Positions 16,914-24,279 are shown, numbered from the stretch's first letter. The stretch is DNA of 61,936 nt from JALOAR01 sp041649415 (GCA_041649415.1 JBAZND010000004.1:1-61936); one strand, 5' to 3'. Notes: a model not told the origin generated them from the letters alone. Numbers and translations: made by a program.

Positions 16914-17534
16914 CTAAAAGCGGCTTTCCTTGAGCACCTCTATGAGAACGTCTGCCAATTTTCCCGGCGCGTCGGGATAATACTTGGTCGTCCGATTCAC
17001 GACCGGCGTGAGCGTAGACAGGAGGATATTACTTCCGTATTCCGGATCTACCGCGACAAGAGCTGATTCAATCGTTCGCATTTTTTGGACTACAGATTGC
17101 GCCAAATGTGAATCGGTAACCATTAGATCCCCATCCATTTTGGTAAAAACGAGCGAGTATCTGAAGTAGACGGAACGCGAAAGAGCGTTATTCACCTTGA
17201 CAAGAAGTTCCTCTTCATCATCTGCAAGCTCTTCTTCCTCAATCGGGCACGCGGTAAGGTCGCTGTCGTAAAGCTCGGCTGGATATTGCCCGTGCTTTAT
17301 GCCCCGCGCAAGAAGAAAGTTTCTCTCTCCAGCCTTTATGAGCGCTACGTGCGTGTAACGCATGTAACCAATCCGTGTTCTGTGCCCGTCGCTGTCATTT
17401 GCTATCTCAGCTATCGGATCGCTGTCTGTCGCAAAGGATATTTGCCGTCCCCCAAGGATGTTCTTCATCCTTTCCCATATCTGCAAGATAAGTTCGGTTG
17501 AAGATATCGGCACATCTTTGACTGTTTCTGCCAC
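16914..17534 (-). CDS. conserved-looking cytoplasmic protein of unknown function
   Basis: The protein has 206 residues with a GTG start and AAAGGGA about ten bases upstream. There is no signal or membrane segment, and no family is recognised. The sequence is soluble, with an acidic insert (PIEEEELADDEEELL) and a C-terminal part (VVNRTTKYYPDAPGKLADVLIEVL) that looks folded. It lies between the MFS-like gene and the tRNA-Ser(CGA) region. Confidence 0.6.
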   Translation of the reverse strand: MAETVKDVPISSTELILQIWERMKNILGGRQISFATDSDPIAEIANDSDGHRTRIGYMRYTHVALIKAGERNFLLARGIKHGQYPAELYDSDLTACPIEEEELADDEEELLVKVNNALSRSVYFRYSLVFTKMDGDLMVTDSHLAQSVVQKMRTIESALVAVDPEYGSNILLSTLTPVVNRTTKYYPDAPGKLADVLIEVLKESRF

Positions 17535-17643
17535 TTTATGTCATCCCTTTCTTTAAAGAACTTTCCGGAAACCTATCATTTTAATGGATCTTTCGTCAAA
17601 CGTCTTCACAAAAGTCCCGAAATTCACTATGCTCACGAGTATT

Positions 17644-17690
17644 GGAGAGTTCGCATAGTCCTGCCTGCCAGCAGGCAGGGGTTTAGTGCG
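17644..17690 (+). repeat. partial tRNA-Ser 5'-half copy interrupted by a palindrome
   Basis: GGAGAGTTCGCATAGT at 17644-17659 matches the first 16 bases of the adjacent tRNA-Ser with one change, and TTAGTGCG at 17683-17690 matches the next block. Between them sits a 9-bp-arm palindrome (17660-17679). This is a decayed tandem partial copy, not a functional tRNA, since no anticodon arm or 3' half follows. Confidence 0.6.
17660..17679. repeat. GC-rich palindromic element
   Basis: CCTGCCTGC and GCAGGCAGG are perfect inverted arms around a CA loop, inserted inside the tRNA-Ser 5'-half remnant. A degenerate relative, with TTGCCTGCCGCCAGGCTAGG, lies at about 24749-24768 between leuS and its downstream neighbour. 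This suggests a small dispersed palindromic repeat family. Confidence 0.5.
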
Positions 17691-17700
17691 CTCCATGCAT

Positions 17701-17787
17701 GGAGGGTTCGCATAGTGGTCTAGTGCGCCGCACTCGAAATGCGGTTGGGGAGAGATCCCCTCAGAGGTTCAAATCCTCTACCCTCCG
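17701..17787 (+). tRNA. tRNA-Ser(CGA)
   Basis: The acceptor stem GGAGGGT pairs with ACCCTCC and the discriminator is G. The anticodon loop CTCGAAA sits on a CCGCA/TGCGG stem. The long variable arm is that of class II tRNAs and the T-arm contains GGTTCAAATCC. CCA is not encoded. Its 3' flank of 69 nt is identical to that of tRNA-Ser(TGA). Confidence 0.93.
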
Positions 17788-17856
17788 CAAATGGATCCGC
17801 TTGGAGTTATCCTATGATACGAATAAAGATGATTTGAACGTTTCAAGGGGTCGGGA
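17701..17856 (+). repeat. 156-bp direct repeat, copy 1 (tRNA-Ser plus 3' flank)
   Basis: Copy 2 is at 23978-24133. The copies differ at only two bases, both inside the tRNA (one in the D-arm region, one in the anticodon). The 69 bp after the tRNA is identical, including a small hairpin TTGAA-CGT-TTCAA. Confidence 0.9.
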
Positions 17857-17873
17857 GACAGCGGATATTGTCT

Positions 17874-18989
17874 TTATCTAGTTGTCTCGTATATCTTCTT
17901 TATTTCCTCTGCCGAAAGCGCGCGATCATAAACGCGTACATCGTCAATATATCCTTTATGCGGCTGATAAACACTGCCGTTTACTCCGCAAGCAACTCTG
18001 AAAGGCTCATCAAGCCAGCTCATTGCGGAAGCTGGAGCTATACTTATTGAACCTTTCTTTTCTCCGTTATAATAAATTTCCTCTAGTCCGTCTTTGTCAA
18101 AAGTAGCAGCCAAATGCACCCAAGTATCTTTCGGCATAGTTACTCCCGACCCAAGCCAATAATCGTAGCCCGGGCCGAAATAAGCGTTTACTTGGTATTC
18201 TCCGCTCGGAAGCATCATTAATCCCAATCTCCCCACATCCCACGATTGCGTACCGATAAATCTGTCATATTTACCGTCCGCAAAAGACGAAGAAACGTTT
18301 ACCCACAAAGCAACCGTATAATCGCTTGTTCCCGATAAATTAAGAGCAGTATTTACATAATCATCCATTCCGTCAAAACTAAGACACGTCTCGCTTTTAC
18401 AACTCTCTTCCGCAACAAAAATCGCTCCCGAAATAATTCCCGAGTTTGCGTATCCTGAATTATCTATCGCCGTTGTTCCGGTCCCTTCATCAAACTTCCA
18501 CCAGCCGACTTCTCCATCGTCCTGCGACACGACTCCCAAAGGGGACACCTTGACGGCCTTGGTCGCCACCCCCGGAAGCGTTATATAAACTTTTTTATAC
18601 TCTCCATCGGAAGTCTGCCCGCTAATCTTATTGAATACTATATCAAAATTCACTCCGTCCGCGGGATATGAAAAATCAAGCGCGTCACTCAAAAATTTCT
18701 GTTCCACCGGCATAGAATAAGATGCTCCTTTGAAAGAGGCATAAAAAGGAGTCCCGTCCAATGGATTTTCAAAATGAACTCCCCATTGGCTCCCGTCCTG
18801 TTGTCCGATGGATTTTTGCTGAGTTTCGTAAAGAAAAGCGGTAACTTCTTCCGTCGTCGTCCGAAGTATCGTCTGCCTGTAATAACCAAAGTAGTACCCC
18901 AAACCGACCGAACCGATAATGGCCACGAACGCCATGACTATGAGTATTTCAAAAAGGGTAAATCCCGCAGAAGAACGACTTTTAATCAC
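17874..18989 (-). CDS. prepilin-like protein with C-terminal LamG/concanavalin domain
   Basis: The protein has 371 residues with a GTG start. The prepilin signal AGFTLFEILIVMAFVAIIGS and pilin head take up about residues 1-165. A LamG-like beta-sandwich runs from about 168 to the end (GWWKFDEGTGTTAIDNSG, LSFDGMDDYV, GYIDDVRVYDRALS). Such domains bind glycans or proteins, so an adhesive minor pilin is a fair inference. A TGGTATAAT box at 18998-19003 ends 8 nt before the GTG and overlaps the stop of the upstream frame. Confidence 0.85.
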   Translation of the reverse strand: MIKSRSSAGFTLFEILIVMAFVAIIGSVGLGYYFGYYRQTILRTTTEEVTAFLYETQQKSIGQQDGSQWGVHFENPLDGTPFYASFKGASYSMPVEQKFLSDALDFSYPADGVNFDIVFNKISGQTSDGEYKKVYITLPGVATKAVKVSPLGVVSQDDGEVGWWKFDEGTGTTAIDNSGYANSGIISGAIFVAEESCKSETCLSFDGMDDYVNTALNLSGTSDYTVALWVNVSSSFADGKYDRFIGTQSWDVGRLGLMMLPSGEYQVNAYFGPGYDYWLGSGVTMPKDTWVHLAATFDKDGLEEIYYNGEKKGSISIAPASAMSWLDEPFRVACGVNGSVYQPHKGYIDDVRVYDRALSAEEIKKIYETTR

Positions 18990-18997
18990 TTGAATGA

Positions 18998-19003
18998 ATT
19001 ATA
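18998..19003 (-). promoter_or_regulatory. extended -10 box before the LamG prepilin
   Basis: TGGTATAAT on the minus strand ends 8 nt before the GTG start. The TAA stop of the upstream frame lies inside this box. Confidence 0.5.
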
Positions 19004-19319
19004 CCACCAAACCCGCGTTCCCGTTTATGACAACTGGATTAGAGCTGCCCAAAGTCCATCCTTTATCAACAAACAGATTTGTGTTCAACTTTTCAACTAT
19101 AAAATCCCAATCTTTTATGATATGAGATTGGCCGTAAAGAATATTTATCAGCGTTTTATAGACGCCGCTTCCGATTAGCCATATTCGGCCACTACTATTG
19201 TCCTTCGCGATCAGCAGAGCTTCAAGAAAAAACTTGTTTGCGGCAAGATTATCGTAAAGAAGCGCGCTTAATTTTTCATTTCCGTCTTCGGCATAATTCG
19301 GAATGGTTTTGTTTTTCAT
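18999..19319 (-). CDS. short nucleotidyltransferase-like protein, possibly truncated
   Basis: The protein has 106 residues. The stretch IWLIGSGVYKTLINILYG followed by IIKDWDFIVEKL resembles the G-S/G and D-x-D strand region of small nucleotidyltransferases, though the second Asp is replaced by Phe-Ile-Val. The frame then ends early. The ATG lies only 3 nt beyond the 3' end of tRNA-Ala(TGC) on the same strand, so tRNA processing would create a leaderless message. It could be a shortened copy of a longer domain; function is uncertain. Confidence 0.5.
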   Translation of the reverse strand: MKNKTIPNYAEDGNEKLSALLYDNLAANKFFLEALLIAKDNSSGRIWLIGSGVYKTLINILYGQSHIIKDWDFIVEKLNTNLFVDKGWTLGSSNPVVINGNAGLVV

Positions 19320-19322
19320 TTG

Positions 19323-19395
19323 TGGACCGTAGGAGATTCGAACTCCTTACCTCGTCATTGCAAATGACGCGCTCTACCAATTGAGCTAACGGCCC
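19323..19395 (-). tRNA. tRNA-Ala(TGC)
   Basis: The acceptor GGGCCGT pairs with ACGGTCC, including the alanine identity pair G3:U70, and the discriminator is A. The anticodon loop TTTGCAA sits on CGTCA/TGACG. The T-arm contains AGTTCGAATCT. CCA is not encoded. A coding frame starts 3 nt after its 3' end. Confidence 0.94.
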
Positions 19396-19476
19396 CATCT
19401 ATATTTCATATTTAAACCACTTTTTAGTATACACGCAAACAGGCGGTGATTGCCGCCTGTTTATCGTCTCTAAAAC

Positions 19477-20646
19477 TTACTCCGCTTTCCTTTTTCTACT
19501 CTTGGCAAATCGTCCAATCAAATAACCGATAACAAGGACAAAAATGACAATAAGTATCATCCACCAATACTTGGAAAACCAATTGCCCATTGCCGCGAGA
19601 ATGGTTGCAAGACCCCTCGCGTTATCATTGCTTTCGCTAATCGGCAAATTATTTTCGTCACCCACTTGCTCTTCATTTCCACCAGTTCCGCTCGGAGCTG
19701 AATTAATACCTCCGGCTTGTTCGGAACCACCTAAACTCAACCTTCCCCCTTGAATATCGGTCTCGCCGGAAACCGGCACGGTAAATTCTTTTTCAAAACT
19801 CACGGTCGGCGGTGAAGCGCGAGATACAACGCGATACTTATAAGTTTCCCCGGGTGTAAGTCCCGTAAGCGCGACTATGTGATTTGTAACTTTCGGCGAT
19901 ATGTTAATTTCCGAAGTTCCCAAAGGATAACCAAGATTCGGTAAGTTATTGAGGTCTAAAACATAACTCCCGCCAGACAAGCCGTAAACCACTTGGCTTG
20001 AAGCCGGAATATTTGTGTTCCAGCGAACAATTACCGTTGCCGTTTGCGGATCTCCGCCTTGCAAAACAGGCTCATCGTTTCTATCGTTTGAAATTATAAG
20101 CCGGATATCGTTATATCCCGCTCCGCCTCCTCCTCCGCCTGTGCCTTGCTCCGGCCCGACACTGATTATCGTGCAAGCGGAATCGTTTACGTCACAAGAG
20201 CCCACGTTTAAATCAAAAGTAAGCGATTTACCTTCGTATTCATTCTGGAGAGCATCGGCGGCAAACGTAAGAGTTAGGGTATGTGTTTTGGAGGCACCCG
20301 CAGAAATAGTTGAAATAAATATCCAATTGCCTTTCAAAAATTCGTCAAAGGACTCTTCATAATTCGCGCCGTCTCCCGTCACCTTAAGCGTAATTTGCGA
20401 AGCAAGGCCGGACGAGTCGCTCCCCGTGGCGCTTAACCCCAGTTTTTTATCAACGCCAAAATTGTTCTGAACGGTTATTGTTTTCGTCACAACTCCGCCC
20501 GGAACTAAATTAGTATTCGTGAAAGGCAGATCGCCGGTTATCACGAACCCTTCCGCTGCTTTCACGTTTGGTATCAAAAGCAAAGACACGGCAAAAGCCA
20601 TTGCCGGCAGTAAAATCTTCGTTGTTTTTCGGAATGTTCTTGTCAT
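19477..20646 (-). CDS. secreted, C-terminally anchored surface protein with Ig/FnIII-like domains
   Basis: The protein has 389 residues. An N-terminal signal peptide ends near NVKAAEG. The first beta domain (FTNTNLVPGGVVTKTITVQNNFG) is typical of surface beta-sandwiches. A Gly-rich linker follows, then an FnIII-like domain (IVALTGLTPGETYKYRV). An S/G/N-rich stalk, a membrane segment at about 358-380 and a basic tail end the protein. The topology is a cell-surface protein held by its C-terminus. It is the last gene of the SipW/TasA-like operon. Confidence 0.75.
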   Translation of the reverse strand: MTRTFRKTTKILLPAMAFAVSLLLIPNVKAAEGFVITGDLPFTNTNLVPGGVVTKTITVQNNFGVDKKLGLSATGSDSSGLASQITLKVTGDGANYEESFDEFLKGNWIFISTISAGASKTHTLTLTFAADALQNEYEGKSLTFDLNVGSCDVNDSACTIISVGPEQGTGGGGGGAGYNDIRLIISNDRNDEPVLQGGDPQTATVIVRWNTNIPASSQVVYGLSGGSYVLDLNNLPNLGYPLGTSEINISPKVTNHIVALTGLTPGETYKYRVVSRASPPTVSFEKEFTVPVSGETDIQGGRLSLGGSEQAGGINSAPSGTGGNEEQVGDENNLPISESNDNARGLATILAAMGNWFSKYWWMILIVIFVLVIGYLIGRFAKSRKRKAE

Positions 20647-20650
20647 GGCT

Positions 20651-21763
20651 TTATTCGGTCGCTCCGCCGTCTGATGTAGTCGGAGTCGGTTCCGGTGTCG
20701 GGGGCACAGGAGATTCCGGCGTAGGTTGCAGTTCTATAATCGGAGCGGGATCTTCAGTTTTCACATCACTGCTCGTCCCATCGTCAACCGAACCAATTTG
20801 TTCATTAGTATTAACAGTATTAATATCCGCATCGCTTGCTTCCTCGGATGAATTTATTTTATCGGTGGACAGATTCTCCTCTCCTTCGGACAAGCTGGTT
20901 TCATCACTAATTTCATCATTAGGCAGGCCTACCCCGTCATTCGGCGAGGTTTGGTCACCTCCCACAATTTCTTCTTCGCTATCAATAACGTTAATTTCTT
21001 CATCGTCCGTTTCGCTGCTCCCTTCATCTAATGACTGTTGGCCTGAAAATTCGGCCTCACTTGTCAGCTCTTCCGTTTCTTCAAATGCTTCAAGCTCTGG
21101 CGCTAAAATTGATTCTTTTCCTCCCCCCGTTACCGCCTCTGGGACAGACTCCCCAGAAATCTCCTCTAATCTGTTCGGCGCGCCTAATGTTGGAACCGGA
21201 TCCACCCAATTGCCTACTCCGTCGGGAATCCTTGCATAAGACTTGCCCTCATTATCGTCACCGCTCGCAGGAGTGAAACTATATTCATCTATAAGTATAT
21301 TGCTCGGATTATAAAAACCGACTATGTCTCCTTCGTTATTCAAAATATCTCCATCCATAAAAAGAACCACCCATCCATGCGATGGTATTTCGGTTTCATT
21401 ATTCCAAGTATTTGTTGAAGCAATCGTTATCTTATCGTCTTCAGCGTTCTTAACATAATAATTGGCAAGTTCAACCGGCAAATTACCGTTATTATAAAAT
21501 TCTACCCATTCGCCTAAAGCGCCTATTTGTGTGTCATCGCCCTCCGGATTAGGCAATATTTCATTTAACACCACCCCCCACACTCCCGTTGTTACCGAAT
21601 TACCCGGCATTTCAGCGGTTGCCGTCCAAGCGGCATGAGTATAGCCAACCCTGAAACTCGCAAAATTAAAAACCACGCAAAAGGCCAAAATTATAGACGG
21701 CCAACTAAGCGAGAAACTTTTTATCGCTTCTTTCCTTCTCTTTATGATTTTCCAACTTTTCAT
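20651..21763 (-). CDS. surface protein with lamin-tail domain and SipW-type signal
   Basis: The protein has 370 residues. The N-terminus contains a hydrophobic segment followed by THAAWTATAEMPGNSVTTG, closely parallel to the TasA-like protein of this operon. A lamin-tail domain spans about 65-180 (VLNEILPNPEGDD, GEWVEFYNNGN, IPSHGWVVLFMDGD). Beyond about residue 200 the sequence is acidic and rich in Ser, Thr, Glu and Pro, ending in a Pro/Thr-rich tail. Its start overlaps the sipW stop by 4 nt. I infer export by the adjacent peptidase to the cell surface. Confidence 0.8.
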   Translation of the reverse strand: MKSWKIIKRRKEAIKSFSLSWPSIILAFCVVFNFASFRVGYTHAAWTATAEMPGNSVTTGVWGVVLNEILPNPEGDDTQIGALGEWVEFYNNGNLPVELANYYVKNAEDDKITIASTNTWNNETEIPSHGWVVLFMDGDILNNEGDIVGFYNPSNILIDEYSFTPASGDDNEGKSYARIPDGVGNWVDPVPTLGAPNRLEEISGESVPEAVTGGGKESILAPELEAFEETEELTSEAEFSGQQSLDEGSSETDDEEINVIDSEEEIVGGDQTSPNDGVGLPNDEISDETSLSEGEENLSTDKINSSEEASDADINTVNTNEQIGSVDDGTSSDVKTEDPAPIIELQPTPESPVPPTPEPTPTTSDGGATE

Positions 21764-22284
21764 TCTTCTTCTTTTTTGGCCTCGTTCTTTTTCTTTTTGA
21801 TTTCCTTTATTATTTTCCGAGTTTCGTCAGATATGACGAAAACTGCCGGAATACCTATAAACGTGGCAAAACCCAGAGGTTTTTTTGCAAAATCCAAAAC
21901 CCAACCAACATAAGGAATATTGAAAATGACTTTACCCAAAACCTCACTTTGTCTGACTTCCGCAATATCTTCAACGTTATTGGCATCGCCCTTGGTTATA
22001 AAAACATACTCTCCTTCCTCCGCTTTAACCCCTACAATGCGGTGTGTTACCGGAGCATCAAGCGAACTTCCGGCGCGTTTAAAAGTAATAACATCGCCCT
22101 CTTTGTAAACATCAGTCGGACTCACAAAAACCACACTGCCTGTTTTTATTGCCGGTTCCATTGAACCGGTTTGCACAACGAGCGCCTTAGGAATACCCGG
22201 AATTTGAAGACTTGATAAAAGCACCAAGCCAGCAATGGCAAGAAACAAAACTACAACTGTCGTTGAGACTATTTTCTTGAGCAT
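21760..22284 (-). CDS. sipW: signal peptidase I of the SipW (Ser/His) type
   Basis: The protein has 174 residues. The nucleophile is in QTGSMEPAIKTGSVV. The general-base region reads THRIVGV, a His as in archaeal/ER and SipW enzymes rather than the bacterial Lys. KGDANN matches the next conserved box. It has N- and C-terminal hydrophobic segments and a lysine-rich tail. In Bacillus, SipW processes TasA and TapA; here the neighbours carry similar signals, so they are the likely substrates. Confidence 0.88.
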   Translation of the reverse strand: MLKKIVSTTVVVLFLAIAGLVLLSSLQIPGIPKALVVQTGSMEPAIKTGSVVFVSPTDVYKEGDVITFKRAGSSLDAPVTHRIVGVKAEEGEYVFITKGDANNVEDIAEVRQSEVLGKVIFNIPYVGWVLDFAKKPLGFATFIGIPAVFVISDETRKIIKEIKKKKNEAKKEEE

Positions 22285-22307
22285 TTAGGATATAATCCTC
22301 ACACCAT

Positions 22308-22331
22308 CCGACCCGCCCAAAGGCGGGTCGG
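22308..22331. promoter_or_regulatory. strong 10-bp hairpin between the TasA-like gene and sipW
   Basis: CCGACCCGCC and GGCGGGTCGG form a perfect stem with a CAAA loop. No T-run follows on the minus strand, so this is not a standard terminator. It may protect the 3' end of the upstream message or lower sipW expression relative to its substrate. Confidence 0.5.
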
Positions 22332-22344
22332 AGAAAAGACTAAA

Positions 22345-23019
22345 TTACGGATTAACAGTTTCGCCAACAAAATACAACGTCCAATTACAAGATGTTCCCT
22401 GAAGATTATTAGGAGCATCTGTTGCGAAACCAAGTACCTGACGAACAGCGATAGTGTCATTTCCAAATCCTGTAACGCCATCATCTGGTTGGAAATTAGC
22501 CGCATCTGCAATCTTAACTCTATTACCGGCTCCCCAGAGATTGGAAAGAACTGGATTATCGTTGTTATAAATAAGAGTAAAGTTACCAGTAGCACCTTTT
22601 ACACCACTAGTCTGACTCATAAGTCCGGCGCTAGTTGGCCACGCTTCTGCCTGATATCCTTTCAAAACTGATCCTCCAGGATTACTAGATTGCCATGCAA
22701 GTTTAGCTGCTGAACAAGCAGAGCCGCCAGCACCGCCTACATACATGTAGAGATCCATCGGGACACCACTCTTGTTTTCAATAATCGCCCGTTCTTCGTC
22801 AGTGCTCACATAACCAGGTATTACATTCGTTAAACTAAAAGGAAGTGGAACCGCATAAGGATCAGTCTTCCCTGCTCCATTAGCATCTATCTGAAGCACA
22901 GCAGTGCTAACAGTGTTCCCACCAATAGTATCCTGCGCTTGCCAAGCCGCGTAAGTCGCGCCAGCAACAACACCCACCACGGAAAGAATGATTCCTCCGC
23001 TTAAAAGAATTCTCTTCAT
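22345..23019 (-). CDS. TasA/camelysin-like secreted fibre protein
   Basis: The 224-residue protein starts at ATG 23019, which I prefer over an upstream start at 23073 because it gives a clean signal MKRILLSGGIILSVVGVVAG. The following ATYAAWQAQDTIGGNTVSTA is the layout of SipW-dependent TasA/CalY family proteins. A beta-rich body follows (PFSLTNVIPGYVSTDEE, NKSGVPMDLYMYVGG). In the family such proteins form extracellular fibres. It is first in the operon with sipW. A TAAAAT ends 7 nt before the ATG and no Shine-Dalgarno is seen. Confidence 0.78.
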   Translation of the reverse strand: MKRILLSGGIILSVVGVVAGATYAAWQAQDTIGGNTVSTAVLQIDANGAGKTDPYAVPLPFSLTNVIPGYVSTDEERAIIENKSGVPMDLYMYVGGAGGSACSAAKLAWQSSNPGGSVLKGYQAEAWPTSAGLMSQTSGVKGATGNFTLIYNNDNPVLSNLWGAGNRVKIADAANFQPDDGVTGFGNDTIAVRQVLGFATDAPNNLQGTSCNWTLYFVGETVNP

Positions 23020-23314
23020 AATTTTTATTTTAATGATAATTAGTTGATTTATATTTAGCCGCTCAAAGAACAATTTATCACCCTATTTTTTATCTTCGTT
23101 CCTTGCCAAGCTCGACCGGCCGAACAAAAATACTTATCTAAAAGATAAAAGAGTCTGCGATACAATACAATAGGGTATGTCAAGTCCCAGAAAGTCTAAA
23201 AGGACTCTTCCTAGGACTTATCCACAGCCATTGACCAATTACCAATTATACGTCACCCTCCCTCTGTTGGGTCTTTTAAAGACTTTTTCATCAGCAGAAA
23301 AAGGAGGTATATCT

Positions 23315-23776
23315 ATGCGTGCAAACGTAAAATTGCCTTTCACTCTGACGCTTGTCCCGGTCGGATTTGATATCGATAAGACAAAAGATGGATGGAAGCT
23401 TCTTGAAAATGAAGCGTCCGATATTCCCGCAAAAATCGGGAGACTCCGTCTTGAGCTCGCTGAAGTTTTCTACAGGAACGAATCTCACATATCCGGTGAA
23501 CAATTAAGAATGCGAGCAAAATACCTCCGAGCTAACCATGGTCAGAGGCTCGCCGAGCTTTTGCTTCGCAACCAGTCCCAGATACCGAAAGAGTGGGGAA
23601 AATATTCCCTCGTCTTTCCCGGAACGATTTGGCAAGATCTACAAGGCCATCAGATCATCCCGTTTATGTATTGCAACTATATGGGCGACGAGAGATGGAG
23701 TCTCGGGTTTGGACACCTTAATAGAGACTGGGACGACGCTTCGCCGTTTATCCATTTCGTTCTCTTCTCCGAATAA
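23315..23776 (+). CDS. soluble protein of unknown function
   Basis: The protein has 153 residues. The start at ATG 23315 has AAAAAGGAGGTA at ideal distance; the frame is open back to 23177, but that extension ignores the ribosome site. It has no signal or membrane segment. The sequence has a leucine-rich helical middle (RLRLELAEVFY, GQRLAELLLRN) and an aromatic-rich C-terminal half. No family is recognised. It ends before a strong terminator and stands alone between the fibre operon and tRNA-Ala(GGC), so it may be accessory. The 295-bp gap upstream holds only AT-rich promoter-like sequence. Confidence 0.65.
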   Translation: MRANVKLPFTLTLVPVGFDIDKTKDGWKLLENEASDIPAKIGRLRLELAEVFYRNESHISGEQLRMRAKYLRANHGQRLAELLLRNQSQIPKEWGKYSLVFPGTIWQDLQGHQIIPFMYCNYMGDERWSLGFGHLNRDWDDASPFIHFVLFSE

Positions 23777-23792
23777 CTTTTTCTTAGATTTT

Positions 23793-23820
23793 AAAACCCC
23801 CGCATTGCGGGGGTTTTATT
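23793..23820 (+). terminator. terminator of the 23315 gene
   Basis: An 11-bp perfect stem (AAAACCCCCGC with GCGGGGGTTTT) has a 3-nt loop and is followed by T-rich sequence. It could also act on the minus strand after tRNA-Ala(GGC). Confidence 0.85.
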
Positions 23821-23824
23821 TTAG

Positions 23825-23897
23825 TGGACCCAAGGGGATTTGAACCCCTCGCCTTTCGCATGCCATGCGAACGCTCTACCAAATGAGCTATGGGCCC
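23825..23897 (-). tRNA. tRNA-Ala(GGC)
   Basis: The acceptor GGGCCCA pairs with TGGGTCC with G3:U70, and the discriminator is A. The anticodon loop ATGGCAT sits on TTCGC/GCGAA. The T-arm contains GGTTCAAATCC. CCA is not encoded. Confidence 0.94.
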
Positions 23898-23941
23898 GAA
23901 GTAAACCATCTTTCTAAAACAGAATCCATTGTAGGAGATTT

Positions 23942-23971
23942 TTGATGAAAAACAAATATTTATGTTATAAG
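23942..23971 (+). promoter_or_regulatory. promoter of tRNA-Ser(TGA)
   Basis: The -35 TTGATG (23942-23947), an 18-nt spacer and -10 TATAAG (23966-23971) with an upstream TGT give an extended -10. The expected start falls at about 23978, the first base of the tRNA itself, leaving little or no 5' leader. Confidence 0.65.
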
Positions 23972-23977
23972 AAACTC

Positions 23978-24064
23978 GGAGGGTTCGCATAGTGGTCTAT
24001 TGCGCCGCACTTGAAATGCGGTTGGGGAGAGATCCCCTCAGAGGTTCAAATCCTCTACCCTCCG
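23978..24064 (+). tRNA. tRNA-Ser(TGA)
   Basis: It has the same body as tRNA-Ser(CGA) with anticodon loop CTTGAAA, plus one change in the D-arm region. The acceptor pairs GGAGGGT/ACCCTCC, the variable arm is long, and CCA is not encoded. Confidence 0.94.
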
Positions 24065-24133
24065 CAAATGGATCCGCTTGGAGTTATCCTATGATACGAA
24101 TAAAGATGATTTGAACGTTTCAAGGGGTCGGGA
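23978..24133 (+). repeat. 156-bp direct repeat, copy 2 (tRNA-Ser plus 3' flank)
   Basis: This is the partner of 17701-17856, 6.3 kb away. The non-tRNA 69 bp is identical in both copies, which is unexpected for neutral flanking DNA unless the duplication is recent or the flank has a function. Confidence 0.9.
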
Positions 24134-24248
24134 AAACTTTCTAAAAGTTTTCCCGCGTAGGAAGATATTAGAAACCGAGGGTTTCTAAAGTGCAGCCGGC
24201 TGAAAGCCGCCGCGAGCAGTGAGATTCCTCCCGCCTCCGCCAATTACC
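24065..24248 (+). ncRNA. candidate structured RNA downstream of tRNA-Ser(TGA)
   Basis: No protein frame is convincing here. After the shared 69-nt flank there are three hairpins in a row: a 10-bp stem at 24130-24154, a perfect 9-bp stem at 24168-24188 and a short GC stem at 24197-24209. The segment closes with CCTCCGCCA and then a terminator. It may simply be a processed trailer. No known RNA family is recognised and there is no tmRNA-like tag frame. Confidence 0.3.
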
Positions 24249-24273
24249 AAAAAACGGCTTTTCGCCGTTTTTT
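24249..24273. terminator. bidirectional terminator
   Basis: AAAAAACGGC and GCCGTTTTTT form a 10-bp stem with a 5-nt loop, giving T-runs on both strands. It can end the tRNA-Ser transcript from the left and the FnIII gene from the right. Confidence 0.85.
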
Positions 24274-24279
24274 GTTTAC

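Noticed and set aside
22299..22595. 98-codon minus-strand frame near sipW
   Set aside because: It is a shadow in another frame of the TasA-like gene, with no ribosome site or family features.
24065..24248. tmRNA after tRNA-Ser(TGA)
   Set aside because: The end CCTCCGCCA and possible closing pair are suggestive, but there is no alanine-rich tag frame ending in a stop and no canonical T-loop. Kept only as a candidate structured RNA.
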